DNA from: Rhynchonema sp. JSB1_4
Taxonomy: Eukaryota > Nematoda > Chromadorea > Monhysterida > Xyalidae
Length of the DNA: 64,000 nt
Reading direction: 5' to 3'
NCBI GenBank assembly: GCA_030248065.1
Contig: JASAMV010004297.1
Span: 1 to 64,000, forward strand
The first letter of the stretch is position 1, and every line of letters starts with the position of its first letter. Positions 1 through 12,300 of the stretch are shown one piece after another. The notes below the pieces were generated by a model that worked only from the letters and a program-made list of their open reading frames with translations, did no database searches and was not told the origin of the DNA. The translations under genes were made by a program, and so were the position numbers.

Positions 1-120
1 TCTACTGTATAGGGGATGTTACTTAGGGGGCTCTATTCCGGGGGGCTCTATTAATTCACTGACCCATTTTTGGGGGGCTGTATTACGAGGGGGCTCTATT
101 CCGGGGGGCTGTATTTAGGT
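1..120. repeat. Short direct repeats of GGGGGCTCTATT type
   Basis: About five copies of a G-run followed by CTCTATT or CTGTATT lie in the first 120 bases. Related 'AATAGAGCCC' fragments occur elsewhere (near 16180, 19125 and 29757), so this is a dispersed repeat and not a gene. Between here and 300 there are two copies of GGTTTTTACGGTA and otherwise no recognisable feature. Confidence 0.6.
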
Positions 121-300
121 TTTTACGGTAGGTTTTTACGGTAATACTTTTAGCAGTGACAGTGTAGTGGCAGGCCCATGTGTGGGAGGTAAGTATGATG
201 CGGGGTTGGGGACCGGAAGCGTGAGAGGTATGATGAACCTGAGAGGGGGTAACCCCCCAACCCCCGCCCCAGCCACTACCAGTGTAGTACTTGGTCAGGG

Positions 301-675
301 TGTTGACGATAGATAGATTGGGACCCGAAATGTGTTGACGATAGATAGATGACCCAAGTCCGAAATCTGGGGGGTCGACCCAAACTTGTTGACGATAGAT
401 AGATGGTGGGAGGGGGGTCGCCAAAAATCAAGGTATAGTATAGTGTACTAAGTAGGCAATAATGTGTAAATATTAATGAAAATGTACTTAGATGCACTAA
501 ATACGCACGTAGCGCGCGATTTTTTGCCTATTTGGGACAAAAAATACCGATTTTGAGCCATTTTGAGGCAAAAGTGCCCATTTTGGGGTCGAAATGTGTT
601 GACGATAGATAGATTGTTCCCAGAATTTGTTGACGATAGATAGATGAAATCAAAAAGTGTTGACGATAGATAGAT
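301..675. repeat. Six copies of the 18-mer TGTTGACGATAGATAGAT
   Basis: Exact copies begin at 301, 333, 387, 597, 628 and 658, giving two clusters of three with about 30-bp spacing inside each. The clusters are embedded in GGGACCC / GGGTCGACCC-like spacers and followed by C-rich tracts near 245-270 and 680-705, so a larger unit of about 300 bp appears to be duplicated. The translated minus strand gives only repetitive peptides; I see no gene in 1-1030. Confidence 0.8.
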
Positions 676-1032
676 GAATTTGGGGGGACCCCCCCCCACC
701 CCCCCCAAGTACTAAATCGCCATTTGCTCTGTGCGAAAACTACAAATCAAGCCGACCGCCCCTATGCTTATGTTCACAACGCCTGGCGCGCGCGTTGCAA
801 AGTGGCCACATACTGTAATTCGTCACGGACTGTACGTATGTATTGGGTTCGATCGTACAAAACGAATTGAAGCAATCGTTTGAAATCGATGAGTATCGAA
901 GGGCAAGATTGAGTAACAACACAAGGCCCAGCCAAGACAATAACAGGGAGCGTATTTAATATCTGTTTCTTGTCATTTCTTTATAAAAATTTTTATTTTT
1001 TTTCTATAAGGGTCTCCCTTATAGAAAAATTT

Positions 1033-1684
1033 TTAAAAGACCACTCGCTGTTCAGTTCTTTTATTTTGGTACTCTATTTTTTCGATATCTTTTTCATTCC
1101 GCAGCTTTTGTTGCATTGGCTTCAATCGAGCACCAGATTTCAGCGTGTGTCTAATCGGCGGTTGATGTTGTTTGGCCGTTTTCACTTCAACCTTTGTTTC
1201 TGGCTTTCCGTTTTCCCATGTCCCACCGCTTTGACTGCGTGAGCGACCTTCTGTCTGCCTGAAACTGTGCAACCGTGCCAAATTTGAAGACAAACACAGC
1301 GACTGATGAGCTGGTGAAACCAATGCTTCTTTAACTTGCCTTCAAATTTCGAACTACCTAACCACGCTTACATACTTTCAGTGATGTCTCAACGCATGAC
1401 CAATAGTATGGTTTTCAACGACTTAATGCCGTGATTTTCATGCATGATATTGACACGTATACATTACACAAGCTGTGCCCCCATGGCTGGCTCTGCTTAC
1501 GGCAACCGCTGTCTAAACACATGTACTGTACATACAAACCGTAATACCTGATACTTGGCTTCATACTCCTTTTGTGAAGCTTGCAGTTCGCTCTGTATCT
1601 CTTTTATTCGACGAGCTTTCTCTTCGAAATCACCGAAATCATCGAATTTGCCCGATCCGACGTGGCCTGGCTTGAACTCGGCGA
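1033..1684 (-). CDS. C-terminal two exons of an unrecognised charged protein (partial)
   Basis: Two minus-strand exons fit together. The first runs 1684-1540, with acceptor ..CATCCAG and donor GTTTGT in phase 2. The second runs 1258-1033, with acceptor GTTTCAG and its stop at 1033. The joined frame is open for about 120 residues: an acidic start (FDDFGDFEEKARRIKEIQ), a helical Glu/Lys/Gln-rich stretch of likely coiled coil, then a basic tail (IEKIEYQNKRTEQRVVF). No domain is recognised and no membrane segment is visible. The 5' exon or exons, with the start codon, were not found; they should lie between about 1700 and 2350, where repeat DNA obscures the sequence. It lies downstream of the LITAF gene on the same strand, but that gene has its own stop, so this is a separate gene. 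Matched phase and absence of stops are the main evidence. Confidence 0.5.
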
Positions 1685-1866
1685 CTGGATGCAAAGTTGC
1701 ATGTGTTTTACAGAGAGTCAGACTCCTCTAGGCAGGGTTGGAAAAAAATTTAGCAAGATTTTTAGAAAAAAAATTAAATTTTTTTTAAATCTCAGAATCG
1801 GGGTAACTAACTAGACGGGACCCGTGCCTACGGCCCGGCTACAGCGCCGCGCCCGTGTCGTGCCAC

Positions 1867-1982
1867 CCCCCCACCCGAAGACCCGTTAGCATACCCAAAG
1901 CTACCCGTGAAAATTGACCCGTCCGCACCTCCGAGCGAGGGGGCCACAGACAGACATACGTCTTCCTGTTTTAGTAGTATAG
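1867..1982. repeat. Dispersed repeat, copy 1 (second copy at 22625-22746)
   Basis: It shares ACCCGTTAGCATACCCAA, CTACCCGTGAAAATTGACCC, a GAGGGGGCC segment and the end CTTCCTGTTTTAGTAGTATA with the copy in the last intron of the chemoreceptor gene. Both copies have the same orientation. At 1733 there is an isolated CAGGGTTGG followed by A/T-rich DNA, resembling the end of the hAT-like elements described below, but with no partner. Confidence 0.65.
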
Positions 1983-2054
1983 ATTTGACCAAATTTGCCC
2001 AAAAACGCGAAAAAATGCAACTTTAATTGACTTTTGTGACTTGGTTTGCATCAC

Positions 2055-2185
2055 TTATGAAGTGCGTTTACACAAGAAACTTCATGGCATGAACTGTTGT
2101 CTCACATGAAGTGTTTCAGACTTCACATGAAGTGTTGACTCGCATGAACTTTCTTCTCACATGAAGTATTGACACGGAATGAGGT
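2055..2185. repeat. Imperfect direct repeats of (CT)CACATGAAGTGTT
   Basis: Four to six degenerate copies of CACATGAAGTGTT or GCATGAACT occur in this 130-bp stretch between the two minus-strand genes. It has no coding potential and no recognised regulatory role. Confidence 0.45.
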
Positions 2186-2351
2186 GTTGTCCTCGGACCG
2201 ATCGATAAAACGACTGGTACGGTACAGTATAATATGATAGCATCACAAAATCGTTCACTTAAAATATGGAACAAACATAAGCATTAAAATTGAACAAGAG
2301 AGACAAGCATGTAGCAAGACAGTGCTTTCAAAGAAAACTTTTGGGTCTTTT

Positions 2352-2989
2352 TCACCAACAACGCGCCCGTTCGTGCACGCCCATCACGTGACCACATTGT
2401 GGACACGAATGTCGCACGTCCTTGATTAAGTTGAATGGACTGCCGTAGTAGAAGGCGCAGAAACCGATGAAGAACCAACTTAACAGGCATCTGGAGAGGA
2501 TGCTCTTTAGTTTATCGGATTAACAATAACTTTGCGCATCTCAAAAAGCGGCGAAAAAAAAGTGAAAAGTCGTCACGGATCTGCTATTTTTTTGTAATGT
2601 GATGCGTTAGCTGCGGTATAAACAACAGAACATTGCGCATTTTTCGATGTACAGTATGTCGTTGGTACATCCGTATCATCAACAAATTGAACGAAGTTAT
2701 TTGAAATGCTCTCTTGTGGCTAATAAGCAAATGCTCTTGAGAACATCAAAAGCCTTGGAACATTTACCACTTCAAAAACCCCAGCACAATATTTCCAAAC
2801 TCACATAACGGTCAGCCACATAATTACCGAAACGCACAGATAGCCGATTTCGTAGGTCAGTTTCGTTTTCACGAGCACATTGCAGCGCGGACAAATTGTC
2901 TCAACGGGCTCCGTTCGAAAAACATCAGACGGCAGGTTGGTTGACGTTTCAACAGATACTGGTGGTAAACCGTAACTTGGCGCCGCCAT
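2352..2989 (-). CDS. LITAF-domain membrane-associated zinc protein
   Basis: Two exons, 2989-2805 and 2490-2352, join in phase 2 through a GTGAGT donor and CTCTCCAG acceptor to give a 107-residue protein. It has the full LITAF layout: an N-terminal knuckle CPRC (about residues 34-37), a central hydrophobic segment (residues 50-75, IMWLTVICLLSWFFIGFCAF) interrupted by the splice, and a C-terminal knuckle HSCPQC (about residues 92-97). By family knowledge the two CxxC knuckles bind one zinc ion and the hydrophobic part lies in the cytosolic leaflet of endosomal/lysosomal membranes, where LITAF proteins act in membrane trafficking. The N-terminal tail is short and proline-containing. I chose the ATG at 2989 (MAAPSYG) over an in-frame ATG upstream because the longer N-terminus looks unlike the family. 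It is transcribed divergently from astacin gene A. Confidence 0.85.
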
Positions 2990-4017
2990 GTTATATGGTA
3001 CAACTTTTTTTGCGAAGGAAAGAGCACGAATTCCGAAACAAAACACAATTTTGACGTGTGGTATAACTGCGCAACTGATCATAGCACTTTCATAATAACA
3101 TTGGTGCAGCTACCTTCGCAATCTAAATGTTCAGTTTTGTCGGGTTTTTGTCAATCGAAATGCGTATGTGCTATAATCCTCAGCTGCCATTAAAAGCTCC
3201 TGAGCTAAACATTACATAATGTTGCTAGGTATATTCGTTTCGTAGGTTTTCAGCTTGTGTTTTTGTGTCGTGTTAGCTAATGCACGTTAGTACAATAATG
3301 AGTTATGACATGGGGTACAGGCCCATCAATCAGAAACGCCCCTGGCCATGTGGTGCCATCATTGTAGCTACTTAAAAAAGTCAGCGGAACAGATTTCTGC
3401 GTCCCCCCGATGTTCCTGAACTCATATAACTTTGTACACGAAAGCATGTCCAGAGAAAAAGAGCATAAAATGTTAAATGCTGCTGGACCGATGCAACTCA
3501 AACAAACTGAAACGGTGATTGTTTCTGTGATATCACCGTATTTGTTGCTGAAGACACTTCAAGCCTCGATTATCAATTGTATCCATTGCCAGTGCCAATT
3601 CTATGCGTCTATTACTGCGTTCCGTTGATGTCACAAAAACATCATGTAAGTAACTCCGTGCTGTCTACTCTGACACAAACGGTCCGACAAGATCACCACG
3701 TATAAATAAATAGAAGGCAATGTGGTGTTTGCAATACTGTGCGTTGTGGTTCTCTGTCTTGATTTCTTTTGACGCCGCGCCAGGTTTTCCTTGAAGTTGA
3801 TTTTTTCGTATTATCCGAAAACAAGACAAAAACAGCTTATTCCCTTTGCTATTGAAAGTAAAAGCCGCAAAACGACGCCCAAGCCATTTGCTGTTGTCTC
3901 GCCACCTGCTGAGCGCACGTCTATCGATAGATCCACCAAGTTGAGCATTAGCACCTGCGCGATTGAAACAGAAAAGCGTAAAACGGGCAGAACCAAAACC
4001 AGTTCTTGTTTCAAAAA
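2990..4017. other. Intergenic region between divergent genes
   Basis: This 1-kb stretch separates the LITAF gene (minus) from astacin A (plus) and should hold both promoters. Open frames here are short and show no family features. I see no clear TATA box or other defined site. Confidence 0.5.
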
Positions 4018-7000
4018 ATGAACCTGCTCTGCCTTACGGGTGTGTCGCTTCTCATTGTCAGCGTGGTGGCCGCGGAAAATCAAGTATCAACGTCTTCTTC
4101 ATCATTTTATAACTTGTTTCGTCAAAATCTGACCCGTTTATTGACATTCTGGCTGGATCGCTTTCAGCCGGAGCGTGAAGTTCCACTGACGAATGCCGAC
4201 TTTCAACGTGCCCGACGCATCACCGTCGACAAGCCGGAAACGTACGGGCCGGAGATGCTGAACTCACATCTGTTTGAAGGTGTTGTCATTTTGGTCAAAT
4301 TTTGTGTGTTTTTTCGTGATCGTGTTCGTGTTCGTGTTCTGATGAAGTAAAAAAAACAACTCTGTTGTAAAAGACAAGTCAGCTGGTACTACTAATGTTA
4401 AATTCTTGTTGACGAATTTTGACTTATAATTCCGATTCCACAGGTGACATCACGAACGAAGACTTAATCGAAACACAAAACCCAAAAGGAGACTATGGCT
4501 GGAACTATCGAAGCGTTCTAATCGAGTGTTGGGTTGTGAGCTCAGTCGGCGGTAGCGCAAAGGAGGGCTAGGGATAAATCGGGAATCGGAACCGTTTCCG
4601 GATCCCCCGCATTTTTTTGCGTCTGAAACTTCACTGAAACCGCAAATATTTTCAGAGTGTCCAAATATACAACATGTTGTTTTTACACGCAACTTACTTT
4701 CGTTGTTCGGGATTTCGGATTTTCAATCAAAGTTCGCCAAAAACCTACCTATAAGTTCGCTCAAAGCTGGGTGCAGACGTGTGAACAAGAACCATCACTG
4801 CTTGATTTCGGCTGGCGTGGTTCCCCAAGTTCACGCACCGAACATTCGACTGGGCTTACAACCCGAACTCCGTCGTTTTATAGCGTTTCGAAAATTCCAG
4901 CCATTGAGACGGAAAAGATTCCGGTCATCCCCCAGTGCAACGCGCCCCCCTATCAGGGTACCATCTGCGCTGGCCGAATGGGCGCGTACCGTTCGCAGTG
5001 TCGAGCAAATTCGATGCATATCAGTTAGTGGTTCACTGTTGTTTGTAGAGATTGTGTGACGGTTCAATCCCAGGCTGGGCACAGAAATTCGCGTGCTCTC
5101 ACAGAATTTCTAGGACTCACGCTTCATTACGATTAGAATTCGATTTGATTGTGTTCGTAACCGAGTGATTCCTTCGTCCGCAAGCGTCGCCCAATCTTAA
5201 CTTTTTGTCAGCGAAACATTGTCCTTGCCTCAAGCCACACGCCTGCGTTGAAATACAAATCTCGAATAAGCTCGTATCGGAATTCCCACCACTTTTCAGT
5301 CGGGGAATAATTGCAAGAGGCATCGCCCGGTTCAACGAGCTATCGTGTGTCAAGTTTGTCAACAAGGAGCCTAGTGACTTCAACTACGTGTTCATAATGC
5401 CAGGACAAGGATGTTACTCGCACGCTGGCAGAACTGGTTAGTGAAGTTGAGCATTAAATGTTCATGATCATATGCTTCGTGACCCGTTGTCCTAAAGTAC
5501 ACCATTGGCATTTTTGACCTGGTATTTCGCACCCAGCAGTTAATTATAGACACGTTCGCTTAGGGTGGCTTGGGATCGTAGGTGTTAACGAGAAATTCAG
5601 GGCCAAGTGTGGGCCCCGGTAAGGCAGTTTTTCGATCTTTCCATGCACCTTTTTCATCGGCACTGACGCTGATTGAATTTTTTGGCTTTCAAGTATAAGG
5701 TCATCATCACCAAACTCACCCGGATCTGACCAACCGATTTCCAAAACAACAGCAACTTCAACAGTTATTTTGGCCAAATAAAAAAATCCCTCAAACCATC
5801 GATGGCTGTACGAATGGCTGAATGAACGCTGGTACGAATTCGATGGCCAAACAAAAACCAAGACAACAGCTAATAACACCGGAAGATGAAGAAGTGGACA
5901 AAGAAGGGTTACTGCACGTCTCAACCCAACCCTGCGCACCGACGATCGCCTAACCACAAGCCGTGGAAGGAGCGCCCGTCCAGTTTTGGACACTAAATGT
6001 GATCGTCACCTTCTGGGAACGGAAGCTATGAAGCCGCTTGAAAGCTCAGTTTCGGTGATATGTGATATCCTTGAGATATGTGATATTATTTGCGCTTAGC
6101 TTTGAGCGGTTGTAATTGTTAGTGCAGGCCGTTCGGGTCTTTTGACTCCGCATATGGAATTTCTTCCGAAGTTGCCAGCAGAGTAATAATAATAATAATA
6201 ATCTTTTTCATCATCATCACTTTCATTTCATCATTTTTGAAAGGAATGACTTTAGTTCTGCTATTCATTAGAGGACATATGGCACTGGACTAACAGTACT
6301 TCCTCCAGGAACGGACCGACCTGCCATCTCAGTATCTTTCAATATTGCACGCATATGGGCGCAGGGCTTGGCATAAACTTCCGACAACCAGAGATACCGC
6401 ATCCCGTGACGAAAATTCTTTCAGGCGGCCGACAAGATTTGTCTTTGGATGTTCGTGGCTGTCTGAAACAAGGCACCGTACTTCACGAGTTGATGCACGC
6501 TGTTGGCTTCATACATGAACAAGGAAGGCCGGATCGCGATCAGTATTTACAGATTGTCTGGGACAACATTGAACCGGGAAGACAGTTCGGTTTGGCTGGG
6601 TTTATGAGATGCTGGAATGGGGTTTGACATGGAAAAACGATCAGTCACAGGTTTATTTGCATCCTTAGGTATAATATTCGACAAGCATGGACCAAATGCA
6701 TGCGGTCCACCAACAGCAGTAGGGAAGTATTTTCTTGGGATTGTTTATTCCCTCAGCTCGGTATATATGTACAATATATGTATATTCACAGAATAAATGA
6801 CAATACCATCCAAAGCTCCCACATAGTCAGACAATGACGTCACAAAATGACAAGTGAATCCACTAGTCACTGGTAAGCCCGAACTACATTACTTCGTTCT
6901 CTCACGCAGCACGAAGCAAATTCTCGCGCGCTGATTGGCTGGCGAGCGCTTGAGAGCCAATCAGCGTGGGATAAACTTGTTTCGTGTTGCGTGGGAGACC

Positions 7001-8235
7001 GAAGTTTAGTAAAGCCTATACTATCATAAAATTTCATTGTAATGAACGGTCGCCGGTCCAGTGGGCTGATGTTTCGCTTTCTCCCTTTTTTCAATTTCCT
7101 TTCAGGTCGCAGTTCAAGAAATATTTTCGCCATGAACTGTTGGATACCGGCACAAAATATGACTACAGTGGGTTATTTTCGAGGAAAAACTCCCTCAGTT
7201 TTAAAAGTGATTTAACATCTGACAAAGTTTCGTGCGCCGGTGAATGCCAAATAAGATTTTCCTCATCAGAATCGATTATGCACTACCCTGCCGACGCGTT
7301 CAGCAGATACCCTGGGCTGACGACATATGAAAATAGATAATCATCGCCTTGATGATTTGCAACAATAGCAGCATATTCTCTTGGCTTTTAACAAAGACAC
7401 CGCGCTCGTGTGTGTGTGTGTGTCACGTTTTGAGAAAGAAGAGTGTTTGTGCTGCAACATATCAACCAGGTTCGCAGTTTTTTTAGTTTCAGGCCAAAAC
7501 ATCATTGGAAATAGTTGTCGCGATAACGACGTGCATTGCGCCATGTGGGCAAAACAAGGGTATTGCACAAACCCAGAGTACGTCGCCGGCATGAATGTCA
7601 ATTGCAGAAAATCGTGTGGAAAGTGTGGTGGTTAGCGCAGTCCATTACTTTGAAAGTATGAGCGATATCAAACTTGCTGATCGGATCGGATTGGATGCAA
7701 TCTGCCTTGGTCACGTGACTTTTTGAATTAAAGAGGGTAAGAAATTTAGTCATGTCACGAAGTTCTTCCAGCGTAAAAGATGTTCCTTACGAATTACTAA
7801 CAACCTGGACGACATAAATGACTCCAGTAAATGCCAGAATCACGCGCTGCCAAGGCACGTCACATCTGATCACATCCGATCACCAAGTTGGATATCGACC
7901 TATGTGTTGTTGAAGTTTGAAATTCTCCACTTCAACAAGCGCTCGTTTGCACTTTTCTGAACAGGGAATTGCCGCGCGATGGATGCCTAATTGTTGAAAT
8001 CGGGAATAAAAGGGCTATCCTTATTCGTGCAATGCGCCCAATTTAAAAACAAACTGCAGCTCTACACGCGGTGAAAATGGCAATTTCCAGGCAGTAACAC
8101 TCGGACGCTTCTATTTTAGACTGTCGCGACTTGGACGATCATTGCGCGCTGTGGGCAAAACAAGGCTATTGCACAATCCCGGAGTACGTCGCCGGCATGA
8201 ACGGTAATTGCAGAAAGTCGTGTGCAAAATGCTGA
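4018..8235 (+). pseudogene. Astacin metalloprotease gene A, disrupted (astacin + two ShKT)
   Basis: Exons align with genes B-D: signal peptide 4018-4083, propeptide 4168-4279, exon 3 from 4444, a displaced segment about 4936-5018, exon 4 5300-5436, catalytic exon 6425-6584 (HELMHAVGFIHEQGRPDRD: three His zinc ligands and the catalytic Glu), 7106-7167, Met-turn exon 7270-7340 (SIMHY), and ShKT exons 7493-7630 and 8120-8235, all in the paralogue phases. Two lesions stand out. Exon 3 keeps FEGDI (the aspartate-switch motif) but then reaches a stop near 4570. The sequence matching the rest of exon 3 (WPNGRVPF) resumes only near 4938, after about 430 bp of unrelated DNA. The Met-turn exon hits a stop at 7338, about 35 residues short of B-D, with no GT donor before it, so the ShKT exons cannot be joined normally. 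It is probably a pseudogene or makes a truncated product. An extra intron could explain the first lesion but not the second. Confidence 0.7.
5544..5993 (-). other. 149-codon open frame inside intron 4 of astacin A, function unknown
   Basis: An uninterrupted minus-strand frame with an arginine-rich start, one strong hydrophobic stretch (VTLLCPLLHLPVLLAVVLVF, about residues 28-47) and an acidic segment (WSDPGEFGDDDL). That would suit a type II membrane protein or a relic of one, but I recognise no family. It has no paralogue in the other astacin introns and may be chance. Confidence 0.2.
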
Positions 8236-9352
8236 TGTGCAACCTTATTTAGGCGAAAACTTCGACTTTCAAAACAATTTCCACTTCCAAGCATTACTTA
8301 TTCAATTAAAAACTTCGCCGCGACCTTATTCGGGCTAAAGGTGGCGTGATACTCGTGTACAACGTGTTTTTGACAGCATAGTGATTTTATGTAAACGCAG
8401 TTCATATGAAATTTCCAAGTTTTCAATTTCCAATATTTGAGCAATTTGCGTTTCCAAGTATCCACGTCTTCTCAATGAAAATTCAGAAGTCTCCTGTGCG
8501 TTGAAACCTTACTACTTGCTGCTATTTTGAGTAGGTCATACCTACATGTAGGTTCATCTCAAATTCTGGCCTGGGTCTGTATGCACGAGCAACGAATCTG
8601 AGCTTCTTAAGAAATGGAATGGGAAAATTCCGAATAAATTTCTCCCATTCTGTGGACATCGGTTGAGCTTCTTCTGTTTGAAGCATCTGCCAGAGGTCCT
8701 ACGGTGCGGGTGGAGGGAGGGGGTTCATTCTAAATTTTTCCGGTGAGCGATCCCTTTGAAAAGTTCAACAACCGTCCAATGATATGTTTCGAAAAAATTG
8801 CTGTTTGGCCTGCTTTCTGTCCGATCGCAACAACAACCAACAAGCAGCAGCTACACTAAAAGAACTAACCAGCTTTCGTTCTCTGACAAAATCAACTAGT
8901 GCATGTGCTGCTGAACTTCTCTTTGGCGGGAAGCACAAGACGTAACAATAATGCGCAATAGCGATGTGTTCCTTGAATCATTTGAACTTTGAACAAGACA
9001 AGCGATAAAAGAATTCGTTTTCGGCACGTGGCTGGCCGAAGATTGACATTGGGCTTAGTGGTCAGCTCAAGTGGTCAAGTGCAGTCGTCAACTTACCCCA
9101 AATGCCATGTATTATATTGTTTTTCGCGCTCATTTAAGGACTGCTTTGAATTGCTTTGACTTCACGACTCCGCATGACGTCTTGACTTGACCACTGTACT
9201 AGTCTGATAGTGTCTGCGTTTCACTGGTGCGCTCTGAGCAAAATGCCACGCACTAAAACCTTTGGCGATTGTGAATTTGAAATTATGCATTCACGTTGAT
9301 CAACTACAAAATAATGAACTAAATTTTCTTAACAAAACTATAATTCGTCAAA
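8236..9352. other. Intergenic region between astacins A and B
   Basis: This is non-coding in all frames at any useful length and I see no repeat family from elsewhere in the window. It should contain the 3' end of gene A and the promoter of gene B. Confidence 0.5.
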
Positions 9353-12300
9353 ATGAACAACCGATGTGCAACTGGCTTGCTGCTTCTTGGAGTGTGCTTC
9401 GCCGCGACAAAGGAAGTACGTCAACTTTTGAATGATCATTTTATTTTTAGAAAGCTCAAGAGCGAAGTAACTGTCATTCGACGCAAGGCTTCCTGTTGAT
9501 TTTTCAGCTGGGGCGTGAAGTCCGACTGACCAAAGCTGATTTCAGACGGGCCAGCACAATCGTTGAAAAGAAACAGAACGATCAGGACACGGCAATGGAG
9601 AATCCAGACCTGTTTGAAGGTTCGCTCAATTTTTTGGTTTTCCATCATAATGGATCATCATAATTACTGTTCATCACACTGGAGTTTGACAATACTTTAC
9701 TTGGTGCACGGTCACTTCGTCATTCACCCCTAACGCCATGTGGATATTTCTCTCGCAAACTTGACGACCAACAACCAATTAGCCGTCTCTATTTCTTTGA
9801 GCACAGCGAGCATACTCGCTGACACGGCACGATTTCGGCGTAGTCATGCCATTGGGCCGTCCTTATTGGAAACGGGTTTAATTTTCGTCACCCTCCACAT
9901 ATAACACAGGGTAGAATGTATCTCATTGTCGTAACCATTCTTTGTTCAGGTGACATCACGAACCCCGACTCTATCGAGCCTTTGTTGCAACAAAACGAGT
10001 CAGCAGTAGATCCAAACAAACAACACGCCCCATTAGCAAGTCGTTACAGTCTCTGGCCGAACGGGCGTGTGCCATACGCAGTTTCGAGCAACTTCGACGG
10101 ATACAGGTGTAGTCTTTCCGTTTTGCAGCAGCCCAGAGGCGGCATACGGAAAAATGTTTCATCGCATTGAAAACGTGGAAGGTCATCATCGTGCATGATA
10201 ACCAACCGGTCGAAAAAGTGGCGCAAGAAATGCATGTTATTTAATGGCTTCTGTTCCTACGAAACATTTGCTGTGTACTTTGTTTGGACCGGGAATAAAA
10301 TGAAAGACTGTTATATACATATGTACATAAAACAGTTGTCTGCGGCAAGGAATGGAACCATCTCCTGGAAGGATTTCAAAATCTCAAGTTTTTTTGCAGT
10401 CGCGCAATGATTGCAAAAGGCATCGCGCAATTCAATCGCCTGTCGTGTGTACGGGTCGTCCCCAAAGAACGCCATGACAGGGACTACGTGTTTATTATAT
10501 CTGGTATTGGTTGTTACTCAGCTCTGGGCAGAGAAGGTCAGTCAAGCGAAGGCCGATCATTTTGTTGATCAGGAGTTTGCCTCTGGTCGACTTGGCCAGG
10601 TTTTGGGTCCAGGGTCGAATCAGTTCAACGAACCCGATGATTTTGTCAGCCTTTGACAACACGTTAGATTTTCATGTTTTTCTAACAGGATTTGCCACAT
10701 TGCCTGCGGGCGTTTGCATTCACCTGGCACTGGAGGTGCAAAAACTCAAATAAATAAATAACACGTTATGATTTCTTTGTGATTGCGGACGGTTAAGTTG
10801 TGGTTTCGGTCAAAAAACGCCTGACAGCTACAGTACCAACTGCAATTTTTGTTACATTGGCGCAAGTTCAAGACAAAAGATAGCACGCGGCGTGGGCTTC
10901 GGATGCACAGCGCGTAAGCGGTCGCAGGCGTTGCGTGTGCACCGCTGCTGTCTGTGACTTGTGATATGACTTTAAGAGCGCGGGGTAATAGTAACAGATA
11001 GGTGTCAATGGAACAGGGTTCACAAATCGAAAAAAATGGATTTCGCTCATATTGCACAAAAAGTTGACTACTACATTTACTAAGACACATACAAAATTTT
11101 GGTGCCAAACTCCAAAGCATTAAATAGTTATGGGCGCATTTAAGTGGGCAGGTCGAAGATTTCTTGAAATTCCAAAAATGTACCAAGTTTATGTTGATGA
11201 GGCTGTCATTTGTTTTAGATCGGGTGCTATTTAATGAAAATAACACATAATAGTCAATTTGTTATCTACTTTTCAACCATGTAAAAATTAAGGCAAAAAT
11301 TCGCTGTATTTTCTCTTCCGTTGAATTTTTCAAAAATCAGGTCTGAAATTTAGGGCATATCAAAAACAACCAATTTTAAAAAAGTCCTCACCGACGAATT
11401 CTTTCTATTTGGTCTCAAAATGTGCGCCATAAAATTCTGATATTGGTTTATAACATTTTTTTGGTTTAGAACATTTTTTGTTTTTTTCCTCACTTTTTTG
11501 TCTTTTTTTGGACGGACTCACATTGGAGAAACGACCGATGTGGGTGTCACGAACGGCAACAAGATGCTAGTCAATGTAGTCTGAAAGTAAACAGCTTGTT
11601 CATGACACATGACAAGCTATCAAAATGGATACAAGTTCAGAAATGCAAGCTATTTTGGCACCGCCGTGACTGGCAAAAATTCGCTGCAACCTGTCACTTG
11701 ATGCATCACACGAGGTGAACACACAACACACATTACACAAGCAGTCAACACACACACATTATAGCTGCAACACAACACGTTTTATGTAAACGGCAGAACA
11801 CACATGCGCACGCGCAAATACATTTATGTAGCACATTAAGGCAAGCCAGCGGGTGGATCGCATCGCGCAATCGGTTAGGCGCAGCACTGATCATGCGTGC
11901 GTGTGTCTGTCGCGCAGGTTCAAACCCTGTAGCGTGTCTTTTTTTGCGTCGCGGGTTTTGGGTGAACGTTTTACCAATATTACTTTTTATTTCGTAACTG
12001 GATACAATGCAAAAACATTTAGAAATAGGCAAGAGTTGAAACAAACGATTAGCCATTCACAGATTTGCTGCATTTTCCTAACAAACGGTTGCCTTGATAA
12101 GCACATTAATTGAAAGCACTCTCGTGGTATTTACAGTTAAGAAACACATATGTAAAGGCAGTCTACAGGAGGTTGTCACTCAGCCCCCGAATACCGTAAC
12201 CCACCGCAAGCAAGATCGTTGCGAGACCCATGCTGATCGCTGCCTATCGACACGTGTATTAGCGGCAGCAAGCTGGAAATTGTCATCGTGCGCGCCGATC

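Noticed and set aside
301..675. CRISPR-like array (short repeats at about 30-bp spacing)
   Set aside because: Eukaryotic context, only six units, spacers are themselves repetitive and there are no cas genes.
7493..8235. ShKT exons as free-standing toxin genes
   Set aside because: They have no signal peptide of their own, begin at phase-1 acceptors and join upstream astacin exons in B-D; the domain name does not imply a toxin.
10746..11246. 166-codon minus-strand frame in intron 4 of gene B
   Set aside because: No domain; its Cys-rich part derives from a repeat end (GCTACAGTACCA) also found at 44816.
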